The position numbers and the translations under genes were made by a program. Positions 12,115 to 42,214 of a stretch of DNA of 64,000 nt are shown in pieces. Each line of letters starts with the position of its first letter. Position 1 is the stretch's first letter. Below the pieces are notes generated by a model, which was not told where the DNA came from, did not search any database, and saw nothing but the letters and a program-made list of their open reading frames with translations. The stretch spans positions 6,178,024 to 6,242,023 of the forward strand of contig JASSKH010000001.1 of assembly GCA_031763025.1 (NCBI GenBank), read 5' to 3'. The stretch comes from Macrocystis pyrifera (lineage: Eukaryota; Sar; Phaeophyceae; Laminariales; Laminariaceae).

Positions 12115-15100
12115 GTACTATTACGGGGGTCCATAGTTAATGGGACCAAATTTTGCTAGTAAAAATACGTAAATATATAGGTTTTTATGTATACCATAGG
12201 TCCTGTTAACTATGGACCTCCGTAATAGTACTACCAGTACTACTAGTACTAGTACTAGTACTAGTACTAGTACTAGTACTACTACTACTACAAACTACAA
12301 TTACTTTTCCTACAAAGGCAAATTGGGTAGGCGTACCGGTAGACCTACGAGCAGTGCGAACACTGAACCAACAACCCTAGCTAGAAATACAGCGAAAATC
12401 CGTTCGCACAATATAACCTCTCTCCCTATGAGCCGAAAACAAAAATGTAAACCCAATAAGTCCTCCCACACCAAATAAGTTACGTTCGAGATCGGTCTTT
12501 TCGGCTGTGTCAAGGCCTATTCGTCCTCAATACCTGATATATTCTAAGTTTAGGGGGCGGTCAGACCGGTCTTTTTAGGGGGCGTCAAGGCTTATTTTTG
12601 CCTCAATATACTACTGTTAGTGTAGGGGGCGGTCATACCGGTTGTTTAGGGCGTGTCAAGGCCTCTTTTGTCCTCACTGTACCATTTTGAGCGTTGGTGT
12701 AGGGGGGGTGGTCAAACCGGTCTTTTTCAAGGCCAACTTTGTCCTCAATATACCATTTTTAGTGTACTGTAGAGGGCGGTCAGACCGGTCTTTCGGGCGC
12801 GTCAAGGCCTATGTTGGCCTCAGTACACTATTTTTAGCGCAGGGGCGGCCAGTCTAAAGGAGTCAAACCGCCGTACCCTAGCATACTTTCCCCATCGCGT
12901 TGGAAATGCCTCCTGACAGACAAACCCTTATCCTCTGCGAGAGCACCCTCAACATCCTCTTTAGAACTGCACAACCCTTCTTTCTGGGCCGTCCAGGGGG
13001 ACACACTGACTGATACGATAGCCCCCCTTTTTGGTCCTTTTTGGTCCTTTTTGGTCCTTTTTGGGAATGAATTGACCGATAGCCCTCCTTTTTGGTCCTT
13101 TTTGGTCCTTTTTGGGAACGAATTGACCGATAGCCCCCCTTTTAGGTCCTTTTTAGTCCTTTTAGGGAACATTTTAACCTGAAGTAGAGTTGGGGGTTAT
13201 TTTCGCAGCGGGGGGGAAGACTCTAAAAAATTCAAACCTCCGCGGCATTGCTTGCATCAAACAGAGTTAGGTGCGAGACATACTGTAGTACGAATACCTT
13301 GGGTGACCGCGCCTCGTAGCCCGTGACCAAGAGCTTCTCGTTCTCCGGTGTGATCTGGACGGTACTCGTGATCACGCCGGCAAAGTTGGGCACAAACACG
13401 TGCTTGCAGAAAGGAGCGTACCTGGGGGGTGCGTGACACGACGATGAGGCAAGGGGGGCGAAACACAAGCAGCGAAAAGCGAGGGGATGAGGAAAAAAAA
13501 GACGAAACGACACCACCATCCCAAAATGGCGAGAATGAAGCACAAACGCATGAATTCGGTGGGGTTTCTGCACGAAATCGTTGATTTTATGACTGTGTTA
13601 TATACTGTACGATATTTTCACATTTTTTTTAACTTGGTTTTACTAGGACTTTGACCCACCCCCAAAATCTAGACCTCGGAAAAAAGGGTCGTTTCGGATT
13701 TTGTTTTCGTGTACCCGAATCAGTGGGGTTGGCTTTCAGCACGAATTCGTTTGCTGTTCGTATCGCATAGTAAAATATTAGCTTCCATGGTTTTACTCAA
13801 GACGACTACGGCCATGCATCACATCGAGTACACGCCCTACATACTATATATAGGTTGGGTTGGCGTCGGTTGGCAACGACACTGTAAAACATGCCGCTCT
13901 CCACGTGAGAGCTAGACAACCAACCAGGGTATAGTTTTTTCTTGTTTTTGGGCGATTGGTCAAAGCCGGCGATCGAGTTATAGATCATTTGTGCGGGGTG
14001 GAGAACCTTTACTCCTCACAAGGGGGAATGATCGCATCACGTAGCGTTTACGGTGAGGCACCCACGAGGCAGTTACATAGTACCCCTATTGCTGTCTCTG
14101 CAAGTGGCCACACCGGAAATTAAATTAACTCATTGAGGCTGTCATCCATATACAAGAAAATCCGCCTCAAAAGCGGTTCTTAGGAGGATGCAGCTCACCC
14201 TTCACGCGACTCGTCCAACACCTCACGGCGCTTCGCGCTTGGTGCACGCAATGTCTGCCTGGTCGGTGAAAACCCGACATGCTCCGTCCCGGCATTGTAG
14301 GGATGCGAAGGTCTAGGGTCATACCACTACGGCCGTGCCTGCTATCGAGTACACACCCCCCCCTCCCGCCCCAAAGTAGGCAACAAGTGTTCATGTACTA
14401 CACGCAAAAAAAAAACGCAACGAGTGCCAAAATGTTGGAGGTGTCTCTATTAGGAGTAAGAACGGTGCTCCGTCTCGAAAGGGATGCATGGCCAATGGTC
14501 AAATGACTTAAGCCAAGCAACAAAAGAATTAGCCCCCCCCTCCCCCCCCAAATATGGGTTGGGTTGGCGTCGGTTGGCAACGACACTGTAAAACATGCCG
14601 CTCACTACGTGAGCTAGACATCCAGGGTACCGTTTTTTTTTTTTTTTTTTTTTTTTTGGCGGTCGCCCACAGCTGGTCGTATAGTTAGATCATTTGTGCG
14701 AAGTAAATAACCTTTACTCTGCACAAGGGAATTGATCGTATCACGTAGTGTTCAAGGTAAGGCACCCAAGAGGCAGTTACATAGTACTCCCATTGCTGTC
14801 TCTGGAAGTGTCCACACCGGAAATTACACTAACTCATTGAAGCTGTCATCCATATGCAAGTCCGCCTCACAAGCGGTTCTTAGTAGGATGCAGCTCACCC
14901 TTCATGCGACTCGCCGGACACCTCACGGCGCTTCGCGCTTGGTGCAAGCAATGTCTGCCTGGTCGGTGAAAACCCGACATGCTCCGTCCCGGCATTGTAG
15001 GGATGCGAGGGTCTATGGTCATACGACTACGGCCACGCATGATATCGAGTACATCCCTCCTATTGAGTACACCCCCCCCCCCCTATACCTCGGAAAAAAA

Positions 15101-18100
15101 GAATTGTCTCTGATTTTATTTTTTCAAGTTTTTTTCGTGTACCCTTCACGAAAGCGTATGGTTAGGCTGGGGTTCAGCAAGGCGAGTATAACGAAACATC
15201 AAAAAGGCAAGGAGTAGGCTTGAGCAAGACAATCAGTATGTTGTCCGTCGCTTCCTTCGGCGATTGGTGTTGGGGTGGGGGTGGCAGACATTTTGGGTGC
15301 TCGCTATTAATAGCTAGCCTCCGAAATGAGCACTCAGTGTCAACAGGAAGCCGGAATAGAAAATTACCTTGCCCCCCTGACGCCAAATCGTTACACTCAA
15401 GACGCACGGGTAAGCAACACAAGAGGAAGATGGCGCACTACAGCAAATCATGAAGCACAGCACAGCACAGCACAGCGGGCAGTCAAGTCATCCTCTCACC
15501 CTTCCACCAGCTCTCCTCCGGAAGCCCTGAACATCTCGTTCACCTATGATACCAGTACAGATAGTGCAAGGCGGAAGCGACGAAAAGATGTCAGTGAGAG
15601 GTGGCAGGCGTGCGTGCTTCCGACTGTTGCACATCTCGGACAGAACATCGATTCTCACTTTTATGATCTAAATATTTCAGGGAAGATAGATAGATTACTG
15701 ATCTGTGTGAACTGTATGATCTGTACGGTTTAGCTCATGTTGCCGGGTGGGAGCTGCATGTCCTGCATGATCTAGGGCATGCTTCCTGGGTCCGATGTGT
15801 ACTATGCAGATCCTGTAAGGCATGTCAAAACGGCAGGTGATGAACTAGATTATCTATCTGTAGATGATCTATCTGTAAATGATCTGTCTGAGGTGCGGAC
15901 TACTGTACGTAGCCGCAGTCTGAACGGAGGCCCGAGGAGAGCCGAAAAGGAAATGACTGCTGTCACAGGCCCGAACAAGGTACTACCCACGGCGGAAATA
16001 TAACGACCGTTTGGTCTTCATATTAATGTCTAAGCGCTCCATGTATTTCCGCCCAGAGTGGCATGAATCCTTTCACACGACGGCCAGATCAGATAGATCA
16101 GACATATCAGACAAATCCGGTAGATCAAATAGATCAGATAGATCAAACATACCAGATAGATCAGACATATCAGATAGATCAAATAGATCAGATATATCAG
16201 GTAGATCAGATAGACCAGACAGATCAGATAGATCAGACAGAGCAGACAGATCAGATCAGATATATCAATCACATCAGATATATCAGATAGATCCTAACCT
16301 GCCGTTGATGAAGTGCCATGCAGGATCTATACACAGTACATGTTCAACTCGGCAAACAAGTCCTGGACCATGAAGATTATGTGCCTGCCACTCGGCAACG
16401 TGAGCTACATCATACAGATCAGGGATATATCTATCTATCAGTCCTGAAAGATCTAGATCATGAAGTGGGAATGATCTGTAGATGATGTGTAGATGACATG
16501 TCCGAGGCGCAAACCGTTGGTAACTTCAGAGGGGAAAGGAAGGGGGGAGAAATGGTAGAGACAAAAAAAAACGTACACCGTACTGTACAGCATCCGCCCC
16601 TTGAAGCAAGCTGCCCGGGCTCTGAAGGGGTAGGGGATGAAAAAAGTCGAGCCCTCGAAACACCTGCGGACGATGCTACGAGACTACCACGGAAGCCTAA
16701 ATTTCAACATCAATTTTCGATACTCAATCCCAATCTTCTTCAATCTCAAGTAAAATCTTTCAATCTCACTCAAAAATCTATCAATCAAACAACAACCAAT
16801 CAAATCAATCAATCAGTCAATCGATCAATAAAAAATCTCAACCCCACCTTATCCTCGAACTCCTGCGGGTCGTAGGCCACCTTCGTCCCCGTGTAGGTGT
16901 CATCGGTAAATTGCCGCATCACGAAGGTATCTGATACATCGCCGGTCGGTCGGGATCACGTCCGAGTGCAGCAGCAGCAGCAGTGTAGCCCAGCGTTGGA
17001 CTCCGAACGAGAATCGAGTTCGATACGATACAGCACCGACAGCAACAAAAATAATAATCTACGAGTATGCGATTTCGATATATTTTTATTCATCGAACCT
17101 TAACCAGTTTAGTACTGCAGTCCCGTTTCGGGGAAAAACTATGTAGAAATTGAGTGGTTTGTCCCCCAAACATTAACATTTTTCGTTGGATGCACGTGCC
17201 CTCAGCTGTGACGCCACCACGAGCGCTACAGCAGTTGGAAACCTCGCCGTGAAGAGTAGCTTCATTCTAACGAAGGGCTATCGAAGGTGTGGAGATCAGC
17301 TCGATTCGTTGGAGCATGTGAGGTAACTATCAAAGGCTCGAATACCAGACATCCATTTTTTTCTTTGCCGGATGACATGCGCCATTATGGACGGAAATGC
17401 GATGGCCGTAAGGTCTCCTATTCTTTTACGTTTTCTGTTTTCAAAGGTGACGCCCGTCGAAAGGTTAAGATTGGAGCGATGGCAAAAATCCGTTGAGAGT
17501 TGAGAGAGGATACACAGCAGCAGCAGCAGCAGCAGCAGTTAGGATCTGGTGACGTGTACCATAAAACCACCCGTCGAACCAAGCCAAGTCAACCATCTTA
17601 CACAGCAGAGTAGTGTTGGATATCGTACGTATGAGAATCGAGTTCGATACGATACCGAGAAACAAAGAAACTTCGCAATCGATACGTTTTTGATATTTGA
17701 TACATCCAAGCTTTCGTTCAGTGTCAGCAATAAAAACAACTAACACGGGGATGCCTGGGGATGATGGAGGGAAAAAACACGTTCGACAAGACGTGTCGCA
17801 ATCGAAAAATCGATATTTCGATGGGTCGAAACTTTCACTTTCGATACGATATATCCATCAATACTGCAGATTGTTGGGCTTTTCGTCGGCAAGAAATGAT
17901 GTGCAACAATTACCAATAGATATGTTCTGGCCAGAGCGAAATAGGACATACGCAAACACCACGTGTTTACGTAGCAAAGGTATCCAAACACATTGGCTCT
18001 CCTACAGTATGTACTGAAGGGAGGGCCAACGCACAGCCAACAGCAGCAGCGGCAGCACCACCCCCATCAGGTGGCACCCATAGGGCTTAGGGTTAGGGTT

Positions 18101-18463
18101 AGGTACATGTGGAGTAGGGTACAATGCAACAGCTACTACGGGGAACCATAGTAAATAGGACCTACAGTACACACAAAAACTATATATTTCCATATTTTCA
18201 CGAACAATATTTGGTCTTATTAACTACGGACCCCCGTAATACCAAATACTCGTACGTACCAGGTACCAGCGTTGTACATACCCTGCGTAAATACTGTGCG
18301 ATAGATAGTACTACCGTTGTGCCTGCTCTACTGCTCTAGACCTACTGCTCAAGCTAGCAGTCTACTGCTCAACGTGTATGATTGCACCTCAATAGTCTAC
18401 TGCTCTACGTATGATGTACGAGTGAATCTCACCCATGACGAGCTCGTTTCCGCCTGAAGCCAT
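9895..18463 (-). CDS. DUF3228-family protein, six exons, frameshifted in the last exon
   Basis: The exons in coding order are 18433-18463, 16848-16930, 15500-15543, 13298-13421, 11314-11396 and 9895-10133. All have AG...GT borders and matching phases. The product is 200 residues once one extra base is discounted. Visible in order are DTFVMRQFTDDTYTGTKV, a VNEMF helix, YAPFCKHVFVPNF, ITPENEKLL and GYEAR, ELPVLSRWF, AKFLDIILYSREQIRKE, and PITMMRNALG followed by EEGGSG near the C-terminus. From memory this is the conserved core of DUF3228, a soluble family of about 200 residues with no known function; I could not run a search. No signal peptide or membrane segment is seen. In exon 6 the run of six C on the coding strand (10069-10074) has one base more than the family frame allows. 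Upstream and downstream parts are both well conserved, so a sequence error or a very recent lesion is more likely than an old pseudogene. An in-frame ATG at 18493 would add ten residues. Confidence 0.75.
10201..10340 (-). repeat. Family A repeat, partial reverse copy
   Basis: Matches the distal third of family A in reverse: TGCATGGCCGTAGTCGTA, GACCATAGACCCTCGCAT, GGGTTTTCACCGACCAGGCA, CTTGCACCAAGCGCGAAGCG. It lies in the last intron of the DUF3228 gene. Confidence 0.6.
10498..10645 (-). repeat. Family A repeat, partial reverse copy
   Basis: Same segment as the copy at 10201-10340, with the extra words GCGCCGTGGGGTGT. It is separated from that copy by G-rich runs. Confidence 0.6.
10663..10762 (-). 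repeat. Family A repeat, truncated reverse copy with a TA micro-insertion
   Basis: Other copies read GACCATAGACCC; this one reads GACCATA-TCGGTA-GACCC (10703-10710). TCGG is inserted at a TA that is duplicated. The copy is truncated after the GGGACGGAGCA segment. Confidence 0.6.
11058..11166 (+). mobile_element. Family B MITE, copy 5
   Basis: Complete inverted repeats (TTACGGAGGGACATAG / CTATGGTCCCCCGTAA) with TA on both sides. It lies in the last intron of the DUF3228 gene. Confidence 0.8.
11314..11396 (-). CDS. DUF3228 gene, exon 5
   Basis: Encodes ELPVLSRWFEAGSVQTKEAK then FLDIILY, ending with AG that is completed by C from exon 6 to give Ser of the YSREQ motif. Acceptor CACAG|GAG, donor CAG|GTATGA. 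Confidence 0.8.
11478..11640. repeat. Family D element, fragment
   Basis: Contains AGATAGATCCAACCCAGGA, AACATGAGCTAGATCTG, AGATCTAGATCAT and TCGATGATCTGTAGATAAT, as in the 800-1145 copy. Confidence 0.5.
11802..12290. repeat. (CTA/CTG)n microsatellite split by a family B MITE
   Basis: About 375 bp of imperfect CTA repeats with CTG and CTAGTA variants, interrupted at 12118-12228 by a B element. The long Leu- or Ser/Thr-rich reading frames here are artefacts of the repeat. It lies in intron 4 of the DUF3228 gene. Confidence 0.9.
12118..12228 (+). mobile_element. Family B MITE, copy 6, inside a CTA microsatellite
   Basis: Ends TTACGGGGGTCCATAG and CTATGGACCTCCGTAA. The repeat on both sides supplies the TA target. 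The left and right CTA/CTAGTA arrays are continuous once the element is removed. Confidence 0.85.
12490..12850. repeat. Tandem array, five ~72-bp units
   Basis: Units contain GGGGGCGGTCAGACCGGTCTTT, GTCAAGGCCTATTTTGTCCTCAATATACCATTTTTAGTGTA and similar. The core GGTCAGACCGGTC is nearly palindromic. The array lies in intron 4 of the DUF3228 gene. Confidence 0.75.
13018..13172. repeat. Nested minisatellite of TTTTTGGTCC units
   Basis: Three ~56-bp higher-order units, each made of 10-bp TTTTTGGTCC repeats plus a GGGAA.GAATTGACCGATAGCC spacer. The Lys-rich reading frame on the other strand is a repeat artefact. Confidence 0.85.
13298..13421 (-). CDS. DUF3228 gene, exon 4
   Basis: Acceptor CCCCCAG|G and donor AAG|GTATTC. 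Encodes YAPFCKHVFVPNF, then ITPENEKLL and GYEARSPK, the most diagnostic block of the family. Confidence 0.8.
13846..14366 (+). repeat. Family A repeat, full copy
   Basis: Starts GGTTGGGTTGGCGTCGGTTGG and runs through CATGCCGCTC, GATCATTTGTGCG, ACCTTTACTC, GAGGCAGTTACATAGTA, AAAACCCGACATGCTCCG to ATCGAGTACACACC. The tail of a preceding copy is at 13795-13840. Together with 14553-15085 it forms a direct pair inside DUF3228 intron 3. Confidence 0.75.
14553..15085 (+). repeat. Family A repeat, full copy
   Basis: Same order of words as 13846-14366, with a T-tract near 14632-14656 and a C-tract at the 3' end. It is the best template for the ~525-bp unit. Confidence 0.75.
15500..15543 (-). CDS. DUF3228 gene, exon 3 (44 bp)
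   Basis: A very short exon encoding VNEMFRASGGELVE plus GG. It was found because exon 4 needs two preceding bases to complete Gly before YAPFCKH. Acceptor TAG|GTG and donor GG|GTGAGA. Confidence 0.7.
15650..15905. repeat. Family D element
   Basis: Contains AGATAGATAGATTACTGATC, ATGATCTAGGGCATG, and GTAGATGATCTATCTGTAAATGATCTGTC near its end. It lies in DUF3228 intron 2. Confidence 0.5.
15988..16056. repeat. Family E short inverted element
   Basis: GGCGGAAATATAACGACC and TTCATATTAATGTC are followed by CATGTATTTCCGCCCAGAGTGG. It is the clearest palindrome of the family and sits between two family D tracts. Confidence 0.55.
16075..16510. repeat. Family D element with expanded AGATCAGATAGATCA tract
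   Basis: About 200 bp of imperfect 9-15 bp AGATAGATCAGACATATC repeats, followed by the usual CCTGCCGTTGATGAAGTGC, GCAGGATCTA and GATCTAGATCATGAAG segments. Confidence 0.65.
16848..16930 (-). CDS. DUF3228 gene, exon 2
   Basis: Opens with two bases after a CAG acceptor, encodes TFVMRQFTDDTYTGTKVAYD and then PQEFEDK, and ends at a phase-0 GTGGGG donor. Confidence 0.75.
17003..17085. repeat. Family I fragment
   Basis: GAATCGAGTTCGATACGATAC, an interrupted middle, then GCGATTTCGATATATTT. Shared with the 9.6 and 17.7 kb copies. Confidence 0.4.
17108..17178. repeat. Family C element
   Basis: TAGTACTGCAGTCCCGTTTCGGGG ... TTGAGTGGTTTGTCCCCCAAAC, truncated at the right arm. Confidence 0.5.
17625..17860. 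repeat. Family I element
   Basis: Contains GAGAATCGAGTTCGATACGATAC, AAGCTTTCGTTCAGTGTCAGC, GATGGAGGGAAAAAACACGTT and TATTTCGATGGGTCGAAACTTTC. The AAGCTTTCGTTCAGTGTCAGC word recurs at 31870. Confidence 0.55.
18080..18104 (+). repeat. Short interstitial telomere-like TTAGGG run
   Basis: GGCTTAGGGTTAGGGTTAGG. It is too short to be a telomere; plausibly a repair-inserted or chance run. Confidence 0.5.
18134..18241 (-). mobile_element. Family B MITE, copy 7
   Basis: TACGGGGAACCATAG ... CTACGGACCCCCGTAA, interior reversed. It lies in the first DUF3228 intron, about 190 bp from the donor of exon 1. Confidence 0.8.
18433..18463 (-). CDS. DUF3228 gene, exon 1 (start)
   Basis: The ATG lies in a CCATGG context and encodes MASGGNELVM plus one base, followed by a GTGAGA donor. 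The leftover G pairs with the AT that opens exon 2 to give Asp. An alternative in-frame ATG lies at 18493-18491. Confidence 0.65.
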
Positions 18464-19409
18464 GGAGACGCTCGTCTTCGCGAGACGGTCCATGAACAGC
18501 AGTAGTTCGTGTCGAGGGAGGTGCACGCGCAGCCAGCACGGAACAAACAGTCAGTCAGTGCAAGCAGTCAGTGCAGGCAGAGGGTCGCTCAACATACTAT
18601 CAGAGCAATTCCGAGGCTGGAGAGGAGCAAGGTATAACGCGGAGGTGAGAGTTAACTTGCTCGTTGCACAGAGACTGGCTCGCATTTACGGCCAACTGAT
18701 TTCGGCTGTTCCTCATGCATCAGACAGATTTCGTCGCGAAGTCGCAGTCACAGCAGCAGGGGCAGGGCGGGAAGAGCTGCCTCAAGCTTGGAGGGGGGGG
18801 GATCGTGGGAGACGTAATCTGGAGGATGGGAAATGTGTACTGCTGTATCGTAATAACGCTGGTAAACGCCCCGGGGCGCTATATTTTAGCCAAAACGGGC
18901 AAAAAACAAGGTATCTCCCCCCCCCCCAAAAAAAAAAACACACACACACACACACTCACACAGGGCAAAAAATGACCCTGGGCACACGATAAATGCCCCC
19001 CTTCTTTGATTTTTTTTTCGGTAAACGTCGTCCCGTGGTCAAGCCGGCAAGTCATTTGAGCGTGAGAAACGGAGCTGTTTCTGAAGCAGGCTAGATCGTG
19101 TTTCACATAATAATATTAATAGGAAAAATGCATGGCTGGGTGAGTGTAGGCCTTTGGTACATGTTTAGCGCAACAGCGAACATCCAGCAGGTAGAGGTCC
19201 TTCGCACGAACAAATAGGAGAAAAGGCAAAAGCCACTGACTCCTCCAGATCTATATGTGGTACGAGTAGTCAACTATGTGATGGCGGTGGTTGGTGACAG
19301 CGATGAACAAACAGCTTCTGCGCCATTCCGGTAAGGCCGTCTCGAACCTTCAGAATCTTGCTTCCCTTCCCGTCCCCAACTGATTCCTCTTTACAAATCT
19401 TGCACACGC

Positions 19410-19640
19410 CAGACAGATCAGATAGATCAAATAGATCAGACATATCAGATATAGATCAGATAGATCATCTACTGCAGATCCTTAACCTTCAGCTGTCAGA
19501 TGTCGTGCAAGATCTACACACGAGGTATAAATAAATAGTGCAGATGCAATGGGGAAAGACGTCATACATACAACATAAATATCTTACGATGGCTTCCACC
19601 CGGCAAAGTGAGCTATTAATATAAATACATCATACCAGTG
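19410..19640. repeat. Family D element
   Basis: CAGACAGATCAGATAGATCAAATAG-type repeats, then CTTCAGCTGTCAGATGTCGTGCAAGATCTACAC and TTCCACCCGGCAAAGTGAGCT, resembling the 16.1 and 63.6 kb copies. Confidence 0.5.
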
Positions 19641-20469
19641 TAGATCAGGGACCTATCTGCACTGAAATATCCATGGATAATCAAGTTTAAAGTACAGCTG
19701 TAGTAGTACGAACCGATTATTTGTTCGTAGTGTGGAGAATCTTCTTTCCCTTCCCGCCCCAACGTCTTCCTCCTTACGAATCTCCTCTGCGTTTTGAATC
19801 CATTCACTTGTCCCGTTTCGGACACGGCCCGTGTCCAAGCCCGGTTGCAGCCGCTCAATGGTTCGCCGCGATACCCCCCCCGTTGGGGGCATCTGAGGCG
19901 GGGGATGTGTTCGATCATCTCGAGCTTCGTTGCACTGCCTGTTGATTGGGAGTGCCGGCCATTCGGCGGCACTGAACGCTCCAGTTCCAAGCTTTGGGGG
20001 GTACTTACGGGGGAGTGGTCTGCGCTGTACCACCAGCTGCTACGTACGTACGCCCAGCAGGCGCGGGAGGCTTGCCGATGCAGCTGGGTTGCGACATGAC
20101 CAATACCTGCTGCTGATGCTGCTGGCTGTGGTGCTGTTGTGTGTGAGAGAGGTGTGTGTACTTGGTTGTTACATTTTTATATGCCCCCGGGGGGCGAAAT
20201 TTCCAGGAATTTTACTGACAGTTGTGTTTCTATAATACGCCCCGCCCCCCTCCTTGGGGACGTCTCCGGTCCCGGGGCGGCTTTTTACACTGCCGGGAAA
20301 CTCACACACGAAGCAGCCCCCGGGGCGTTTACCAGCATTTTTACGGCACCAGGAGTTGGAAACTACAGTAGCACGCAGTGGGTTGAGCTTTGACTACGAG
20401 CACAGCGCAGCACACCGAATAAGAAACAGGAAAGGTACGTAGTCCAGGCTGGGTTTCTTACTTTTGAGA

Positions 20470-20775
20470 ATGTGTAGCGTTTAGTACTACAGTCCCGTTT
20501 TGGGGACAAACCATTCAATTTTTTAATATTACGAGGGTCCATAGTCCCGTTTTGGGGACAAACCATTCAATTTCTTAATATTACGAGGGTCCATAGTCCC
20601 GTTTTGGGGACAAACCATTCAATTTCTTAATACGAGGGTCCATAGTTAATAGGACCTATGGTATACATAAAAAAAACTATATATTTACCTATTTTTACTA
20701 ACAATAATTGGTCCTATTTACTATGCCCCCCCCGTAATAGCACTTTTTGACCAAAACGGGACTGCGACTCCTGAT
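20470..20775. repeat. Family C element split by a family B MITE, with a tandem triplication of the junction
   Basis: The left C arm (GTCCCGTTTTGGGGACAAACC) plus the B left end (ATTACGAGGGTCCATAG) is present three times in a row (20490-20645). A complete B interior follows, then the right C arm (GACCAAAACGGGACTGC). This indicates B inserted into C and the junction was then duplicated twice. Confidence 0.7.
20629..20739 (-). mobile_element. Family B MITE, copy 8
   Basis: Full element, reverse interior, with right end ACTATGCCCCCCCCGTAA. It is inserted in a family C element. Confidence 0.8.
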
Positions 20776-20876
20776 TTTCCTACAGCAGCAGTGTACGTAC
20801 TGTAGGTCTCAGTCTGTTTCTTATTGCTCGTTTTCCATGTTTCACAGCAGTTAGAGCCTCATTTACTGCTGTACTG

Positions 20877-20886
20877 CTGTTGCTGC

Positions 20887-20927
<41 letters not shown>

Positions 20928-20935
20928 CTGCGGCT
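20877..20935. repeat. (TGC)n trinucleotide repeat
   Basis: TGCTGCTGC runs interrupted by TGT. They generate Cys-rich or Ser/Asn-rich reading frames that are not considered genes. It lies in the divergent intergenic region. Confidence 0.85.
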
Positions 20936-21852
20936 GCTGTTGTTGCCATTTGGCAGATGCTTGCTATACATGTATATTGCAGTCTGTAGAAACAAAACCG
21001 ACACTGCTGCGGCACCAGTGACTATCTGAGAGGTAATTAGACCTTTTACCGCCCGTACTCGTGTGTTCTGCTGCCTCTGCTGTCTGCCACGACTCGTACC
21101 ACGTTACGTTTTGCTGCTCGGTCGTTCTGCTATCTTCGCTATTAATAATATTATTATTAATATCATCGTAGGACTTTGAATTGAATCATGGGCAGGTGAG
21201 CAAGCCACCCTCACCTTGTATCTGCAAGGTGTTGCCAGTACCGAATGGGCAGGGCTCGGTGTATGCAATCTCGCTCTCCACGCAGACGTGAGCGGTGCTC
21301 GCGCAGCGAACAGGAGAGAGCACGCAGCAGCTCGAACTGTCATGTGGTGCTGGGATGCGGGCGATTTTGTGGGCTCTACACAGGGGGGCCGTGGAAGTAT
21401 CATCCCCTGGTTCCAGTTAAAAAGTAACGCCTTTCGGAAACCTTCCATGTAAGCACCAACCCAGCACTTTCGTGCACTTTGCCTCATCGTTCTCGGTTGT
21501 CATACTAGGTGAGCCACAGTGCCGGGTTGTTTCCGTCCACCGTCCCAGCATGTAGAGCACTCGAGCGATTGGTATCAGCGTGCAGCAGGAACTGAGTACG
21601 CTGGATGGAAGCAGAGCAACAGCTGCCTGAATTTGTTTGGTCGTCGTCATCATTTCATCGTTCGTGTGTCTTCTGAGATACACCAGAGCTGCTACGCGAA
21701 TACGTGCTTGCAGAAGCGACCTTGTCCTCTGCCAAACCGCAACAACCTCTCGCGCTGCGTGGTCATCCTTTGCATCCACAATACCCCCTCCTTCGGCCTG
21801 TGTTGCACGCTCCACTATCGCCGTCGCTGTGTTTTTCTAGCCCAGTTTAGCC

Positions 21853-42206
<20,354 letters not shown>

Positions 42207-42214
42207 GCTGTACA

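Larger units (their letters stand above)
18464..21852. promoter_or_regulatory. Divergent intergenic region between the DUF3228 and TPI-GAPDH start codons
   Basis: About 3.4 kb separates the two start codons, which point away from each other, so both promoters and 5' UTRs must lie here. No TATA box or other fixed motif could be placed with confidence on either side. GC-rich open stretches at 18500-18850 and 19750-20000 could hold 5' UTR exons but show no domain. Repeats present: family D (19410-19640), C plus B (20470-20775), a TGC run (20877-20935). Confidence 0.4.

Noticed and set aside
11633..12149. Long Leu-, Val- or Ser/Thr-rich reading frames
   Set aside because: They are translations of the CTA/CTG microsatellite, are open in several frames and have no flanking coding sequence.
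12490..13172. Regularly spaced repeats resembling a CRISPR array
   Set aside because: Units are directly tandem and degenerate with no unique spacers. The context is an intron of a eukaryotic gene.
18435..18992. 185-codon plus-strand frame antisense to the DUF3228 start exon
   Set aside because: It begins opposite exon 1 of DUF3228 and continues into G-rich and CA-repeat sequence. No domain is seen. The stretch is more likely promoter/5' UTR of the minus-strand gene.
20780..21021. Cys- and Ser/Asn-rich frames on both strands
   Set aside because: Products of a TGC trinucleotide repeat, not genes.
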